From NCBI GenBank assembly GCA_903875455.1, contig CAIQWF010000154.1, positions 1 through 64,000 of the forward strand: a stretch of DNA of 64,000 nucleotides, written 5' to 3'. The number at the start of each line of letters is the position of its first letter. Positions within the stretch are counted from its first letter, which is position 1. The stretch is from an uncultured Pseudomonadota bacterium. Its GTDB lineage: Bacteria > Pseudomonadota > Gammaproteobacteria > Methylococcales > Methylomonadaceae. Below, one piece after another: positions 16,185-24,925 of the stretch. The notes below the pieces were generated by a model. That model made no database searches. It was not told the DNA's origin and was given only the letters and a program-made list of their open reading frames with translations. A program made the position numbers and the translations under genes.

Positions 16185-17501
16185 ATGCAACACAACCTGA
16201 GTTCCGATGAAAACACCCCTGGCAGAGGCTATGCCAGTCGCAAAGAGCTGTTTGCCTGGGCGTTATATGACTTTGCCAATTCCGGCTATACCACAGTGGT
16301 GCAAACCACCATTTTCAGTGCCTATTTTGTCGGCGTAGTGGCGGCGCATACTATCGGAATTGGCGCAGGACTGGCGACGTTGCTTTGGTCGCTGGCGATG
16401 GGCATTGCCAATTTTATTGTGATGGTCAGCGGGCCGGTGATTGGTGCGATTGCCGATTACCGCGCCTGTAAAAAACAGTTTCTGCTGATTTCTTCGATAG
16501 GCTGTATTCTCGCCACTGCGCTGCTGGCAACGGTGGCAGCGGGGGATGTGGTTTGGGGGATGGTGCTGGTGATTATTTCTGCGGTGATGTTTGCCGCCGG
16601 TGAAAACCTGATTGCGGCTTTTTTGCCGGAGATAGTTTCAGAAAAAGAAATGGGCAAAATTTCCGGTTACGGCTGGAGTTTGGGCTATTTTGGCGGGCTG
16701 CTAACGCTGGGAATTTGTCTGGCTTATATTAGCTGGGCGCGGCAGCAGGGGTTGAGCGAGGCACAAGCGGTGCCGGTGACGTTATTGATGACCGCCGCGA
16801 TTTTTGCGATTACCGCTACGCCGACGTTTTTGTGGTTGCAGGAACGCGCCACCCCGAAAGTTCACGCCGGTTCGGTTTTGACAGCGAGTTTTGCCCGTTT
16901 GCAGCATACTTTGCAGGAAGCGGCGCGGTTTAAGGATTTGTGCTGGTTTTTAATCACGCTGGCGGTATATCAATCCGGGGTCAGCACAGTGGTGGTGTTG
17001 GCGGCGATTTATGCGCAGGAGGTGATGGGTTTTAATACCGAATCGCTGATTATTCTGATTATGGTGGTGAATGTGACGGCGGCGGTGGGGGCGTTTATTT
17101 GCGGGCATTTGCAGGATCGAATAGGTTCGGTGCCAACTTTGGCAATCACGCTGTTTATCTGGATTGCCGCCATCGCGGCGGCTATTTTTGCCAGCCATTC
17201 CGCACAAATGTGGTGGATAGGCAATCTGATTGGTTTGGCGATGGGCGCAAGTCAGGCGGTGGGGCGGGCCTTGGTGAGCAAGTTTTCGCCGGTTGAGAGG
17301 GCCGGGGAATTTTTGGGGTTGTGGGGCTTGGTGAATCGCTTGTCGGCGATAGTCGGGCCGTTGAGTTATGGGGTGATTAATTATTTAAGTCTCGGCGACC
17401 ATCGCTTGTCGTTGTTGTCGACCTTGGTGTTTTTTGCGGCGGGGTTGCTGTTGTTGACCAAGGTTGATGAGAAACGCGGGAAAGCGGCGGCAGTGCAATA
17501 G
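16185..17501 (+). CDS. MFS transporter, UMF1 (Atg22-like) family
   Basis: A 438-residue membrane protein with about twelve predicted helices. The segment ELFAWALYDFANSGYTTVVQ (about residues 20-39) is the signature of the UMF1/Vacuole effluxer Atg22-like branch of the major facilitator superfamily. The loop between helices 6 and 7 is short. Yeast Atg22 exports amino acids from the vacuole; bacterial members have no proven substrate. The gene is alone on the plus strand and followed by repeats and a dead transposase. Transport across the inner membrane is sure; the cargo is not. Confidence 0.9.
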   Translation: MQHNLSSDENTPGRGYASRKELFAWALYDFANSGYTTVVQTTIFSAYFVGVVAAHTIGIGAGLATLLWSLAMGIANFIVMVSGPVIGAIADYRACKKQFLLISSIGCILATALLATVAAGDVVWGMVLVIISAVMFAAGENLIAAFLPEIVSEKEMGKISGYGWSLGYFGGLLTLGICLAYISWARQQGLSEAQAVPVTLLMTAAIFAITATPTFLWLQERATPKVHAGSVLTASFARLQHTLQEAARFKDLCWFLITLAVYQSGVSTVVVLAAIYAQEVMGFNTESLIILIMVVNVTAAVGAFICGHLQDRIGSVPTLAITLFIWIAAIAAAIFASHSAQMWWIGNLIGLAMGASQAVGRALVSKFSPVERAGEFLGLWGLVNRLSAIVGPLSYGVINYLSLGDHRLSLLSTLVFFAAGLLLLTKVDEKRGKAAAVQ

Positions 17502-17654
17502 TTTAAAGAAGTTTTTGATAGTGCTAAACACGTAATGTTGAGTGTCTGGTCAAATTATAATTACAAATAAAATACGCAATGGCATTGACATGATTTTCTA
17601 AGCTCTTTGAAAACGCCGGCGAATCACTTACCAAGAGCGATACACGCTGCCTGA

Positions 17655-17788
17655 GCGCGGTAGGATGGGTAGAGTGATAACGAACCTATCATAATTCATT
17701 GCTATTGCGATGGGTTTCACTGCGTTCTACCCATCCTACCGCGCTATTGCGATGGGTTTCACTGCGTTCTACCCATCCTACCGCGCTA
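17655..17788. repeat. GGTAGGATGGGTAGA-type palindromic repeat with 42-bp tandem duplication
   Basis: A left arm GCGCGGTAGGATGGGTAGA (17655-17673) faces two head-to-tail copies of a 42-base unit (17701-17742 and 17743-17784) that reads GATGGGTTTCACTGCG then TTCTACCCATCCTACCGC. The right-hand units are the inverted complement of the left arm. The two copies look identical. A further member lies at 59110-59228. These elements are widespread intergenic palindromes; only the tandem copying is notable. The flanks 17502-17654 hold nothing else that I can identify. Confidence 0.85.
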
Positions 17789-17925
17789 AAATTTTCGGCA
17801 ACATCTATTTCAAAATAAGAATCAGGTTCAGCATCAGTTTTCGATTGCTGAAATTTCAGCGCTCTGGAAAGAAAATACGGAAGGCGCTCAATTAAGAAAT
17901 AAGGCTTTGTGAGCCACAGAAAGGT

Positions 17926-18106
17926 TTAGGCGAACGCTTTGGAAAAAATGGACGGCTATCTCGGCGTAGTTTGGTGGAAACCAAAATGCGCTGTTTTAAG
18001 CTATTAGGTGAGGGAGTTATGGCGCGGGATTTTGATCGTCAGGTGGCCGAGTTACAAATTCATGCCGCCCTATTAAATCGTTTCACTTATCTTGGTACAC
18101 CTAATG
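17926..18106 (+). pseudogene. Remnant of an IS5-type transposase, C-terminal end
   Basis: The translated stretch SRRSLVETKMRCFKLLGE, MARDFDRQVAELQI and LLNRFTYLGTPN matches the C-terminal end of IS5-family DDE transposases (typically RRSLVETKM...LG..LMARDFDRQVAE). Upstream, the frame is broken: the preceding ALxKxxGY segment is in another reading frame, consistent with two single-base deletions near 17950-17960. Catalytic D and E regions are missing. The fragment is about 180 bases and no terminal inverted repeat pair is obvious. It is a dead transposon relic next to intergenic repeats. An open reading frame runs on past it to 18381 but only by overlap with the neighbouring gene on the other strand. 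Confidence 0.75.
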
Positions 18107-18259
18107 ACAGTTGCTATAGCATAAAACTGTTTTGGGCTGGGGAGGCTTGGAACAAATTTGATTTGCGCAACAAAGCCGACAGGCAGGACAAAAGTATTGC
18201 GATGGATAAAATTTTTTTCATAAGTCTCTTTGACCAAATAACAGCAAACCCAGGGCTTT

Positions 18260-19135
18260 TTACCATGAGCCTGACGCACCGCCGCCGCCAAAGCTACCGC
18301 CCCCTCCGCTCCACGAACCACCGCTGCTGCCACTGCTACTCCAGCCACTGCTGCCACCGGAAAAAGCGCTGTACAGTTTAAAAGCACAGGAGGCGACCAG
18401 ACCCACAAAAAACATCCCGACACCAATAATCAAAGCTGCCAAAATATCGGGGTTAGAAAATAGTGGGTAGATAGTGCCTACCAGTCCAGCCACTATTGCA
18501 GTGCCAAAAGTGCCGGCAACAGTGCCCAGTTTTTCTGCCAATGTCATGTCCAGAAACATGAAAACAAATAATAAAACACCGAACACCCAATCAAGGCTAT
18601 CGCTATCAGAAGAGGTGCTGGCGCTATTCTCAGGGCTAGGGGCCGGTAGCGGCTCGCCTTCAATCAACTTTATCAATTGGCTGACACCGGCATCAATGCC
18701 GCCGGCAAAATCATTGGCCTTAAATTTCGGAGTGATAATTTCAGCAATCACCCGCTTGGCAATGGCGTCGGGAATTGCCCCTTCCAGTCCACGCCCAACT
18801 TCAATACGCATTTTGTGGTCGTCTTTTGCCACAAGCAAAATCACCCCGTCATCAATTTTTTGGCGACCGATTTTCCAGGTATCGGCGACGCGAATGCCAA
18901 ATGCTTCGATGGTTTCGGGTTGCGTAGTCGGCAAAATCAGCACTGCAAGTTGACTGCCTTTTCTGGCTTCAAAAGCAGCGAGTTTATTTTCCAGCGCCGT
19001 GCTTTGTTCTGCACTCAGTGTGGCGGTTAAATCCGTAACCCGATGTGACAAATTCGGCACTGCAACGTCTGCATACACGGCAGTAACAAACATTAACAAC
19101 AATAAACCCAGCGTATAACGAAGTTGCACAAACAT
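18260..19135 (-). CDS. TPM-domain protein, YgcG-like, with glycine-rich tail
   Basis: The 291-residue protein has a signal peptide (ending TAVYA, about residue 22), a TPM domain (about 25-165, with LSHRVTDLTATLSAEQ, GSQLAVLILPTTQPETIEAF and IEVGRGLEGAIPDAIA), two or more membrane helices (about 183-265) and a Ser/Gly-rich end GGGGSFGGGGASGSW. It matches the YgcG group, whose TPM domain has been linked to phosphatase or photosystem assembly roles in other organisms. The domain faces the periplasm. It is a paralogue of the protein at 19660-20466, nearly the same in its TPM half but with different membrane parts. It is the last of four genes after lemA. Confidence 0.85.
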   Translation of the reverse strand: MFVQLRYTLGLLLLMFVTAVYADVAVPNLSHRVTDLTATLSAEQSTALENKLAAFEARKGSQLAVLILPTTQPETIEAFGIRVADTWKIGRQKIDDGVILLVAKDDHKMRIEVGRGLEGAIPDAIAKRVIAEIITPKFKANDFAGGIDAGVSQLIKLIEGEPLPAPSPENSASTSSDSDSLDWVFGVLLFVFMFLDMTLAEKLGTVAGTFGTAIVAGLVGTIYPLFSNPDILAALIIGVGMFFVGLVASCAFKLYSAFSGGSSGWSSSGSSGGSWSGGGGSFGGGGASGSW

Positions 19136-19162
19136 TTTTGATTTTTCCTGGCCTGATGGGGA

Positions 19163-19666
19163 TTACAAAATAACCGGCGCATCCGGCAGTTCATTAGGAT
19201 TATCGGCATTGGCCGGAAAATGCTGGGTTAATAAAGCGGTAATCTGTTCAATGCCGATTAATGAGCCACGCTGAAAATCACCCTGCCGAAATGCCTGCTG
19301 CATGGCTTGAACTATCGAATCCCATTGGGACTGTTCCACTTTTTTGTTAATACCGCGATCGGCAATGATGTGCACGGTGCGCTCAGCCAGCAGCAGATAA
19401 ATCAACACCCCGCTATTTTCCTCAGTATCCCAAACCCGCAAGGTTGAAAACAGCTCCAAAGCCCGTTGCCGCGATAACAGTCCGTGCCAGATTTGTTTTG
19501 AGGTGAGGGAATTTTCAATCACAAAACGCAATTCACCGCTGTGGTGCGATTCGGATTGTTGAATCGCCATTTCAATGGCCTTAAGCGTAGTCTTGGGAAA
19601 CAGTTTGCGCACCCGCCAAGGTGCAGTAAAGGTGTGAGTACACCAACGTTTAAATTTATTTACCAT
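19163..19666 (-). CDS. TPM-domain protein, cytoplasmic type
   Basis: This 167-residue protein has no signal peptide and is made of a TPM domain: SGELRFVIENSL (about residues 42-53), RALELFSTLRVWDTEENSG, VLIYLLLAERTVHIIADRGI and FRQGDFQRGSLIGIEQI. This is the short partner form often found next to YgcG-like and LemA proteins. Its start overlaps the end of the preceding TPM gene by seven bases and 27 bases separate it from the next one, so the set is one operon. No function is proven for this arrangement. Confidence 0.82.
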   Translation of the reverse strand: MVNKFKRWCTHTFTAPWRVRKLFPKTTLKAIEMAIQQSESHHSGELRFVIENSLTSKQIWHGLLSRQRALELFSTLRVWDTEENSGVLIYLLLAERTVHIIADRGINKKVEQSQWDSIVQAMQQAFRQGDFQRGSLIGIEQITALLTQHFPANADNPNELPDAPVIL

Positions 19667-20466
19667 GAGTCTGATGCGCCTCCACCGCCAAAATCACCAC
19701 CGCCACCGCTCCAGTCACTACTAGAGCTGCTACTGTCACTGCTGCTACTCCAACTGCTACTGCTGCTGGAGCTGGAACTGCTCCAAAAACTGCTGTTATC
19801 TTCCTGCTTTCGATGATTCTTATGTTTGCGCTTACCACTTTTGCCGGTATTAGCGTTGCTGAAAGCCGCAGAAATGCTTCTGAATATAGCGACAAAGGAG
19901 CCAATAAAAAAGGCTGCAAATAATGCGATAACGGTAAAAAATCCCCAGCTACTACCCGATTCTGTACTGATTTCGGGAAATTCCTCCCCCTCAATCAAAC
20001 TTATCAGCTGATTAACCCCTGCATCAATGCCGCCGGCATAATCATTATTTTTAAAATACGGTTTAATGGTTTCGGCCAGAATCCGCTTGGCGATGGCATC
20101 TGGAATTGCTCCTTCCAGGCCGCGCCCGACTTCCAGGCGCAATTTCCGGTCATCTTTGGCGACAATCAAAATCACGCCGTCATCAATGTTTTTTCTGCCA
20201 ATTTTCCAACTGTCAGCCACCCGAATTCCAAATGCTTCAATGGTTTCCGGCTGTGTGGTTGGCAAAATCAGCACCGCAAGTTGACTGCCTTTTTTGGCCT
20301 CAAACGCGGCGAGTTTATTTTCCAGTGCCGTGCTTTGTGCAGCACTCAAAGTGGCAGTTAAATCTGTAACCCGATGCGACAAAGTTGGCACCGCCACTTC
20401 TGCCCAAATCGGGGTCACAAAAAACAGTAACAACAGTCCTATTGCCGAGCGCAGTTGAATCAACAT
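19660..20466 (-). CDS. TPM-domain protein, YgcG-like, with polyserine tail
   Basis: The start at 20466 (MLIQLRSAIGLLLLFFV) gives a clean signal peptide ending near residue 22; the longer reading to 20544 runs into lemA and is not credible. The TPM domain (about residues 25-165) is nearly the same as in the downstream paralogue (LSHRVTDLTATLSAAQ, VGRGLEGAIPDAIAKR). A single membrane helix follows near 180-205, then a basic patch (SGKRKHKNHRKQ) and a long tail of serines with few Trp and Asp ending GGGGASDSW. The Ser-rich tail is low-complexity and could be secreted or surface-exposed. It follows lemA by eight bases. Confidence 0.85.
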   Translation of the reverse strand: MLIQLRSAIGLLLLFFVTPIWAEVAVPTLSHRVTDLTATLSAAQSTALENKLAAFEAKKGSQLAVLILPTTQPETIEAFGIRVADSWKIGRKNIDDGVILIVAKDDRKLRLEVGRGLEGAIPDAIAKRILAETIKPYFKNNDYAGGIDAGVNQLISLIEGEEFPEISTESGSSWGFFTVIALFAAFFIGSFVAIFRSISAAFSNANTGKSGKRKHKNHRKQEDNSSFWSSSSSSSSSSWSSSSDSSSSSSDWSGGGGDFGGGGASDSW

Positions 20467-20473
20467 GGCAAGC

Positions 20474-21082
20474 CTACTGTTTGGCAGGTGCGGCTGGCGC
20501 GGCACTAAAATCGACTTTCGGCGGAGCAGAAATCGCTGCTGCATTTTCTACCGTAAAGTTGGGCTTGGTTTCAAAGTGAAACATCATTGCCGTCAGATTC
20601 GATGGAAAGGAACGCACGGTAATATTGTATTCCTTGACGGCTTCAATATAACGATTCCGCGCCACAGTGATACGGTTTTCCGTGCCTTCCAGCTGGGCCT
20701 GCAAATCGCGGAACAAACCGTCGGCTTTCAGTTGCGGATAATTTTCCGCCACCGCTAACAGGCGCGAAATGGCGCTGGTCATTTGCCCTTGAGCGGCAAT
20801 GAATTTTTTAAACGCCACTTCATCATTCACCAGTGCTGGCGTGGCCTGGATTGCTCCGACTTTGGCCCGCGCCTCCGTCACTTCAATCAACACATCTTTT
20901 TCATGGGTAGCATAGCCTTTCACCACATTCACCAGATTCGGCACCAAATCCGCCCGCCGCTGATACTGGTTCAGCACTTCCGACCACGAGGCGCTGATAG
21001 TTTCATCACTGGACTGCAAAGTGTTATAGCCGCAGCCGGACAAAACCAGAAACATAGATAAAACGATTAACCTTTTAAACAT
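20474..21082 (-). CDS. lemA: LemA-family lipoprotein
   Basis: LemA proteins are small membrane-linked helical proteins of unknown mechanism. The 202-residue chain has a lipoprotein signal with lipobox LSGC (Cys17) and then the family pattern WSEVLNQYQRRADLVPNLVNVV (about residues 33-54), with VLIEVTEARAKVGAIQA and SRLLAVAENYPQLKADGLF. The C terminus is rich in Ala and Pro. It is the first gene of a lemA-TPM-TPM-TPM operon, a common grouping. The lipid anchor would place it in the periplasmic leaflet. Confidence 0.92.
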   Translation of the reverse strand: MFKRLIVLSMFLVLSGCGYNTLQSSDETISASWSEVLNQYQRRADLVPNLVNVVKGYATHEKDVLIEVTEARAKVGAIQATPALVNDEVAFKKFIAAQGQMTSAISRLLAVAENYPQLKADGLFRDLQAQLEGTENRITVARNRYIEAVKEYNITVRSFPSNLTAMMFHFETKPNFTVENAAAISAPPKVDFSAAPAAPAKQ

Positions 21083-21276
21083 TTTGCATCCTTTATTAAC
21101 TTTAATAAAATTTACTGTAGCTGCTGTCTGAATCAGGATTTTCAGAATAGCTTTTCTGATTTTTTTTAACCTTCAAGGTTTGGCTCAGGCACTTGAGAGG
21201 ATTAACTTTTCTGGCTAACGGCGGCTATTTTGCGAAAAACTTCGCGCTGTTTGCGTTAAAACACTGAACTGCAAAG

Positions 21277-21282
21277 TATAAT
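21277..21282 (+). promoter_or_regulatory. Candidate -10 box for mfd
   Basis: TATAAT lies 29 bases before the mfd start. The best -35-like sequence upstream (TTGCGT at 21251) is 20 bases away, which is too far for a standard sigma-70 promoter, so the assignment is tentative. Confidence 0.4.
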
Positions 21283-21310
21283 ACCCCTTTTTTATTTATC
21301 GCTGATAGTC

Positions 21311-24300
21311 ATGGCAACAACTGAAGTTTCTGTTTTTTCACCACCGCTTCCCAATAAAATAACTGAGCCTGTCTATTGGACTGGGTTGAGCGGTTGTGCG
21401 GATACGCTGGCGTTAGCCAATGCCATTAAGAATGAAGCCCGTTTGTTTGTGATTATCACTCCTGACAGCCAAACGGCGTTGCGGCTGGAGCAGGAACTGG
21501 CGTTTTTTTTAGACCGGACTTATCCGATTCTGCATTTTCCCGATTGGGAAACTTTACCTTACGATGTATTTTCGCCGCTGCCGGAAATCATTTCCCAACG
21601 TTTGAAAACCCTGGCAGCCTTGCCGCAAACCAAGCGCGGGGCGTTGGTGGTGTCAATCGCGACCCTGATGCACCGTCTTGCCCCGCGTGAACATGTGCTG
21701 GCACACAGTTTTTCCATAAAACTTGGCGGCCAGTTCAATCTGGAATTAAATCGCCTGAAACTGGAAAGTGTCGGCTATCAATGTGTTTCACAAGTTTATC
21801 AACATGCCGAATTTGCGGTGCGCGGTGCCATTGTCGATTTATTTCCGATGGGTAGCGATGTGCCGTACCGGATTGAACTGTTTGATGATGAAATTGAATC
21901 GATCCGCACTTTCGATCCTGAAACGCAAATGTCGCTGGAAAAAGTCACGGAAATCCAGCTTTTCCCTGCGCGGGAATTTCCCTTCACCGACGCTTCAATC
22001 AAACAGTTTCGGCAAACGTTTCGGGAATTATTCCCCAATGCCAGCGCCAAAAATAACCTTTATGCCGATGTCAGCAAAGGCATTGCGTTTGGCGGGATTG
22101 AATATTATCTGCCGCTGTTTGTCGATAGCACCGAATCGCTGTTTGATTATTTGCCGGCCAGTGCATTTTTGGTTGTGCCGGAAAGTTTTAACCGGGGTGC
22201 GAAACTGTTTTATGCCGAAGCGGAAGAACGGTTTGAACAGCGTAAATATGATATTGAACGGCCTTTATTAAAGCCGCAGCAGCTGTTTTTAACCACCGAA
22301 GAGTTGACTGCAAAAACTACGGCATTTAATCGTATCGTTTGTGCGATGACCCAGACTTCCAGCCCTGTGGAGGACTGGAGTTCAGCTGCGGTTATTGATT
22401 TTAAAAGCTTATCCCTGCCTGATTTAACCATCGACACCCGCCTGAAACAATCAGGGCACCGGTTGCAGGAATTTTTGGCCGAGTGCAAAGGCCGGGTTTT
22501 ATTGGTCGCAGAAACCGCCGGCCACCGCGAAGGCTTGATTGACAAGTTAAAACTGTATCAACTGCAAGCGAAACAGGTGACCAGCTGGAGGCAGTTTCTG
22601 GAAAGTTCTGATTCCTTGTGTATGGTGGTTGCACCGCTGGAGCATGGTTTGTGGCTAACCAATCCGGCTTTGGTGATTATCAGCGAAAGTTTGTTATCCG
22701 GCGAAAAAGTCCAGCAGCGGCGCAGGCAGCGGCGAGCCGGTTTAAAAGAGCTGGAAAACATCGTCAACAATTTAACCGAATTGACGATAGGCTCGCCGGT
22801 GGTACATCGTGAACACGGCGTTGGCCGCTATTTAGGGCTGCAAACTATCACGGTAGGTGGCATTACCAATGAGTTTTTAGCTCTGGAATATGCCAATAAC
22901 GACAGGCTTTATGTGCCGGTTTCTTCTTTACAGCTAATCGGTCGCTACACCGGTATTAATCCTGAAGCCACGCCGCTACACCGGTTAGGCAGTGACCAAT
23001 GGGACAAAGCCAAGAAAAAAGCTTTGGAAAAAATCAAGGATGTCGCTGCGGAATTATTGGATATTCACGCAAATCGGGCGATTAAGCAAGGTCATGCCTT
23101 TAGCGTTGACCACAGCGAATATCTGGCCTTTGCCGAAGCGTTTCAGTTTGAGGAAACCCCCGACCAGCAAACCGCGATTGATACGATTCTGGAAGATATG
23201 ACCCGTGCCCAGCCGATGGATAGAGTGGTGTGCGGCGATGTGGGCTTTGGCAAAACCGAAGTGGCGATGCGGGCGGCGTTCATCGCGGTGCAAAGCGGTA
23301 AACAGGTCGCGGTGTTAGTGCCGACCACGCTATTGGCGCAACAACATTATCAAAATTTTCGCGACCGCTTTGCCGACTGGCCGATTCGGGTCGAAGTCAC
23401 CTCGCGGTTTGTCACCGCGAAACAGCAAAAACAGATTGCTGATGAACTGGCGGAAGGCAAGGTCGATATTGTAATCGGCACCCATAAATTGCTGTCGAAA
23501 GAAATGCGCTACAAACAGCTGGGGCTGGTGATTATTGATGAAGAACACCGTTTCGGTGTGCAGCAAAAAGAGTATTTCAAAAAACTGCGCAATGAACTGG
23601 ATATGCTCACTCTGACCGCCACCCCGATTCCGCGCACCTTGAATATGGCCATGTCCGGTTTGCGCGATATTTCCGTAATTGCCACGCCACCGCCGGGACG
23701 TCATGTCATTAAAACCTTTATCAGCGAATGGGTGGACGCGCAAATTAAGGAAGCCTGCTTGCGGGAAATCAAGCGCGGCGGACAGGTGTTTTTCCTGCAT
23801 AACGACGTGAAAACCATGGACAAAATGGCGGAAGTTTTAGGCCAGCTGATCCCGGAAGCGCGGATTGAAATTGCCCACGGCCAGATGCCGGAACGCGAGC
23901 TGGAAAAAATCATGCTGGATTTTTATCATCAGCGCTTCAATTTGTTGCTCAGCACCACGATTATTGAAAGCGGCATTGATGTACCGACTGCCAATACCAT
24001 CATCATCAATCGCGCCGATAAACTGGGCTTGGCACAGCTGCATCAATTACGCGGACGGGTAGGGCGCTCGCATCATCGCGCTTATGCTTATTTTGTGGTG
24101 CCGCCGAAAGCCTTGCTAACCAAAGACGCGCAAAAACGTCTGGAAGCGGTGGAAGCTTCCGGTGATTTAGGTGCCGGATTTATGTTGTCGTCTTATGATT
24201 TGGAGATTCGCGGCGCCGGAGAATTATTAGGCGAAGGCCAAAGCGGCCAAATTCAGGAAATCGGCTTTACGCTCTATACCGAATTATTGGAAAAAGCGGT

Positions 24301-24790
24301 CAACGCCTTGAAATCAGGTAAACAACCCGAATTGGCCCTTTCTTTGGACAGCGGCACAGAAGTTGATTTGCAAACTGCGGCGTTGATTCCAGAGGATTAT
24401 CTGCCGGATGTTCACGCCCGGCTGGTGTTGTATAAACGCATTGCCAGCACCGAAAATGCCGAACAGCTACGCGCCTTGAAAGTGGAAATGATAGACCGGT
24501 TCGGGTTGTTGCCGGAACAGGTGAAAGCTTTATTCAGTTTGACTGAATTGAAACAGCAAGCGGCGATATTGGGTTTGAAAAAAATCGACGTTCATACCGC
24601 CGGTGGCCGTTTGGTGTTCGGGGCGCAGCCCAATATTAATACCGAAGCGTTAATCACTTTGATCCAAACCCAGCCGCAGATTTATAAACTGGATGGAATG
24701 GAAAAGTTAAAATTTATTAAGAATTTTACTGACACTGAGGAAAAATGTGAGTTTGTCGGGCAATTGTTAAAGCTATTAAGGCCATTGTGA
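21311..24790 (+). CDS. mfd: Transcription-repair coupling factor Mfd
   Basis: Mfd removes stalled RNA polymerase and recruits UvrA/UvrB. The 1159-residue protein has the UvrB-homology N-terminal module (about residues 1-350), the polymerase-interaction domain (CarD-like, from about 490, LTIGSPVVHREHGVGRYLGL), and the RecG-like translocase with Walker A GDVGFGKTE (about 640-648), DEEHRFG, TATPIPRTL and the TRG region. The C-terminal D7-type domain runs from about 1000. The length is typical and the gene intact. It is followed after 135 bases by an unrecognised pair of membrane/coiled-coil genes. Confidence 0.97.
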   Translation: MATTEVSVFSPPLPNKITEPVYWTGLSGCADTLALANAIKNEARLFVIITPDSQTALRLEQELAFFLDRTYPILHFPDWETLPYDVFSPLPEIISQRLKTLAALPQTKRGALVVSIATLMHRLAPREHVLAHSFSIKLGGQFNLELNRLKLESVGYQCVSQVYQHAEFAVRGAIVDLFPMGSDVPYRIELFDDEIESIRTFDPETQMSLEKVTEIQLFPAREFPFTDASIKQFRQTFRELFPNASAKNNLYADVSKGIAFGGIEYYLPLFVDSTESLFDYLPASAFLVVPESFNRGAKLFYAEAEERFEQRKYDIERPLLKPQQLFLTTEELTAKTTAFNRIVCAMTQTSSPVEDWSSAAVIDFKSLSLPDLTIDTRLKQSGHRLQEFLAECKGRVLLVAETAGHREGLIDKLKLYQLQAKQVTSWRQFLESSDSLCMVVAPLEHGLWLTNPALVIISESLLSGEKVQQRRRQRRAGLKELENIVNNLTELTIGSPVVHREHGVGRYLGLQTITVGGITNEFLALEYANNDRLYVPVSSLQLIGRYTGINPEATPLHRLGSDQWDKAKKKALEKIKDVAAELLDIHANRAIKQGHAFSVDHSEYLAFAEAFQFEETPDQQTAIDTILEDMTRAQPMDRVVCGDVGFGKTEVAMRAAFIAVQSGKQVAVLVPTTLLAQQHYQNFRDRFADWPIRVEVTSRFVTAKQQKQIADELAEGKVDIVIGTHKLLSKEMRYKQLGLVIIDEEHRFGVQQKEYFKKLRNELDMLTLTATPIPRTLNMAMSGLRDISVIATPPPGRHVIKTFISEWVDAQIKEACLREIKRGGQVFFLHNDVKTMDKMAEVLGQLIPEARIEIAHGQMPERELEKIMLDFYHQRFNLLLSTTIIESGIDVPTANTIIINRADKLGLAQLHQLRGRVGRSHHRAYAYFVVPPKALLTKDAQKRLEAVEASGDLGAGFMLSSYDLEIRGAGELLGEGQSGQIQEIGFTLYTELLEKAVNALKSGKQPELALSLDSGTEVDLQTAALIPEDYLPDVHARLVLYKRIASTENAEQLRALKVEMIDRFGLLPEQVKALFSLTELKQQAAILGLKKIDVHTAGGRLVFGAQPNINTEALITLIQTQPQIYKLDGMEKLKFIKNFTDTEEKCEFVGQLLKLLRPL

Positions 24791-24925
24791 CCTGAAAACC
24801 AAACTTGCTGTCTTTAAGATAACAAATTGAAAAAACAGCTTTTAATGTTTTGAATTAGTTGCTATAAACTGCCATCCAGATTGTTTGAACTTTTACAGCC
24901 GATATATTGAAAACCTTACCTTAAC

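Noticed and set aside
17701-17784. Tandem repeat as a CRISPR array
   Set aside because: Only two adjoining identical units with no spacers; it is part of a palindromic intergenic repeat. No cas genes are in the window.
17971-18381. Intact 136-aa gene
   Set aside because: Only the first part resembles a transposase C terminus; the rest is antisense to the TPM gene. Annotated as a pseudogene instead.
19541-19816. Leucine-rich frame on the plus strand
   Set aside because: It is the mirror of the polyserine tail of the TPM gene; the leucine run comes from reversed serine codons.
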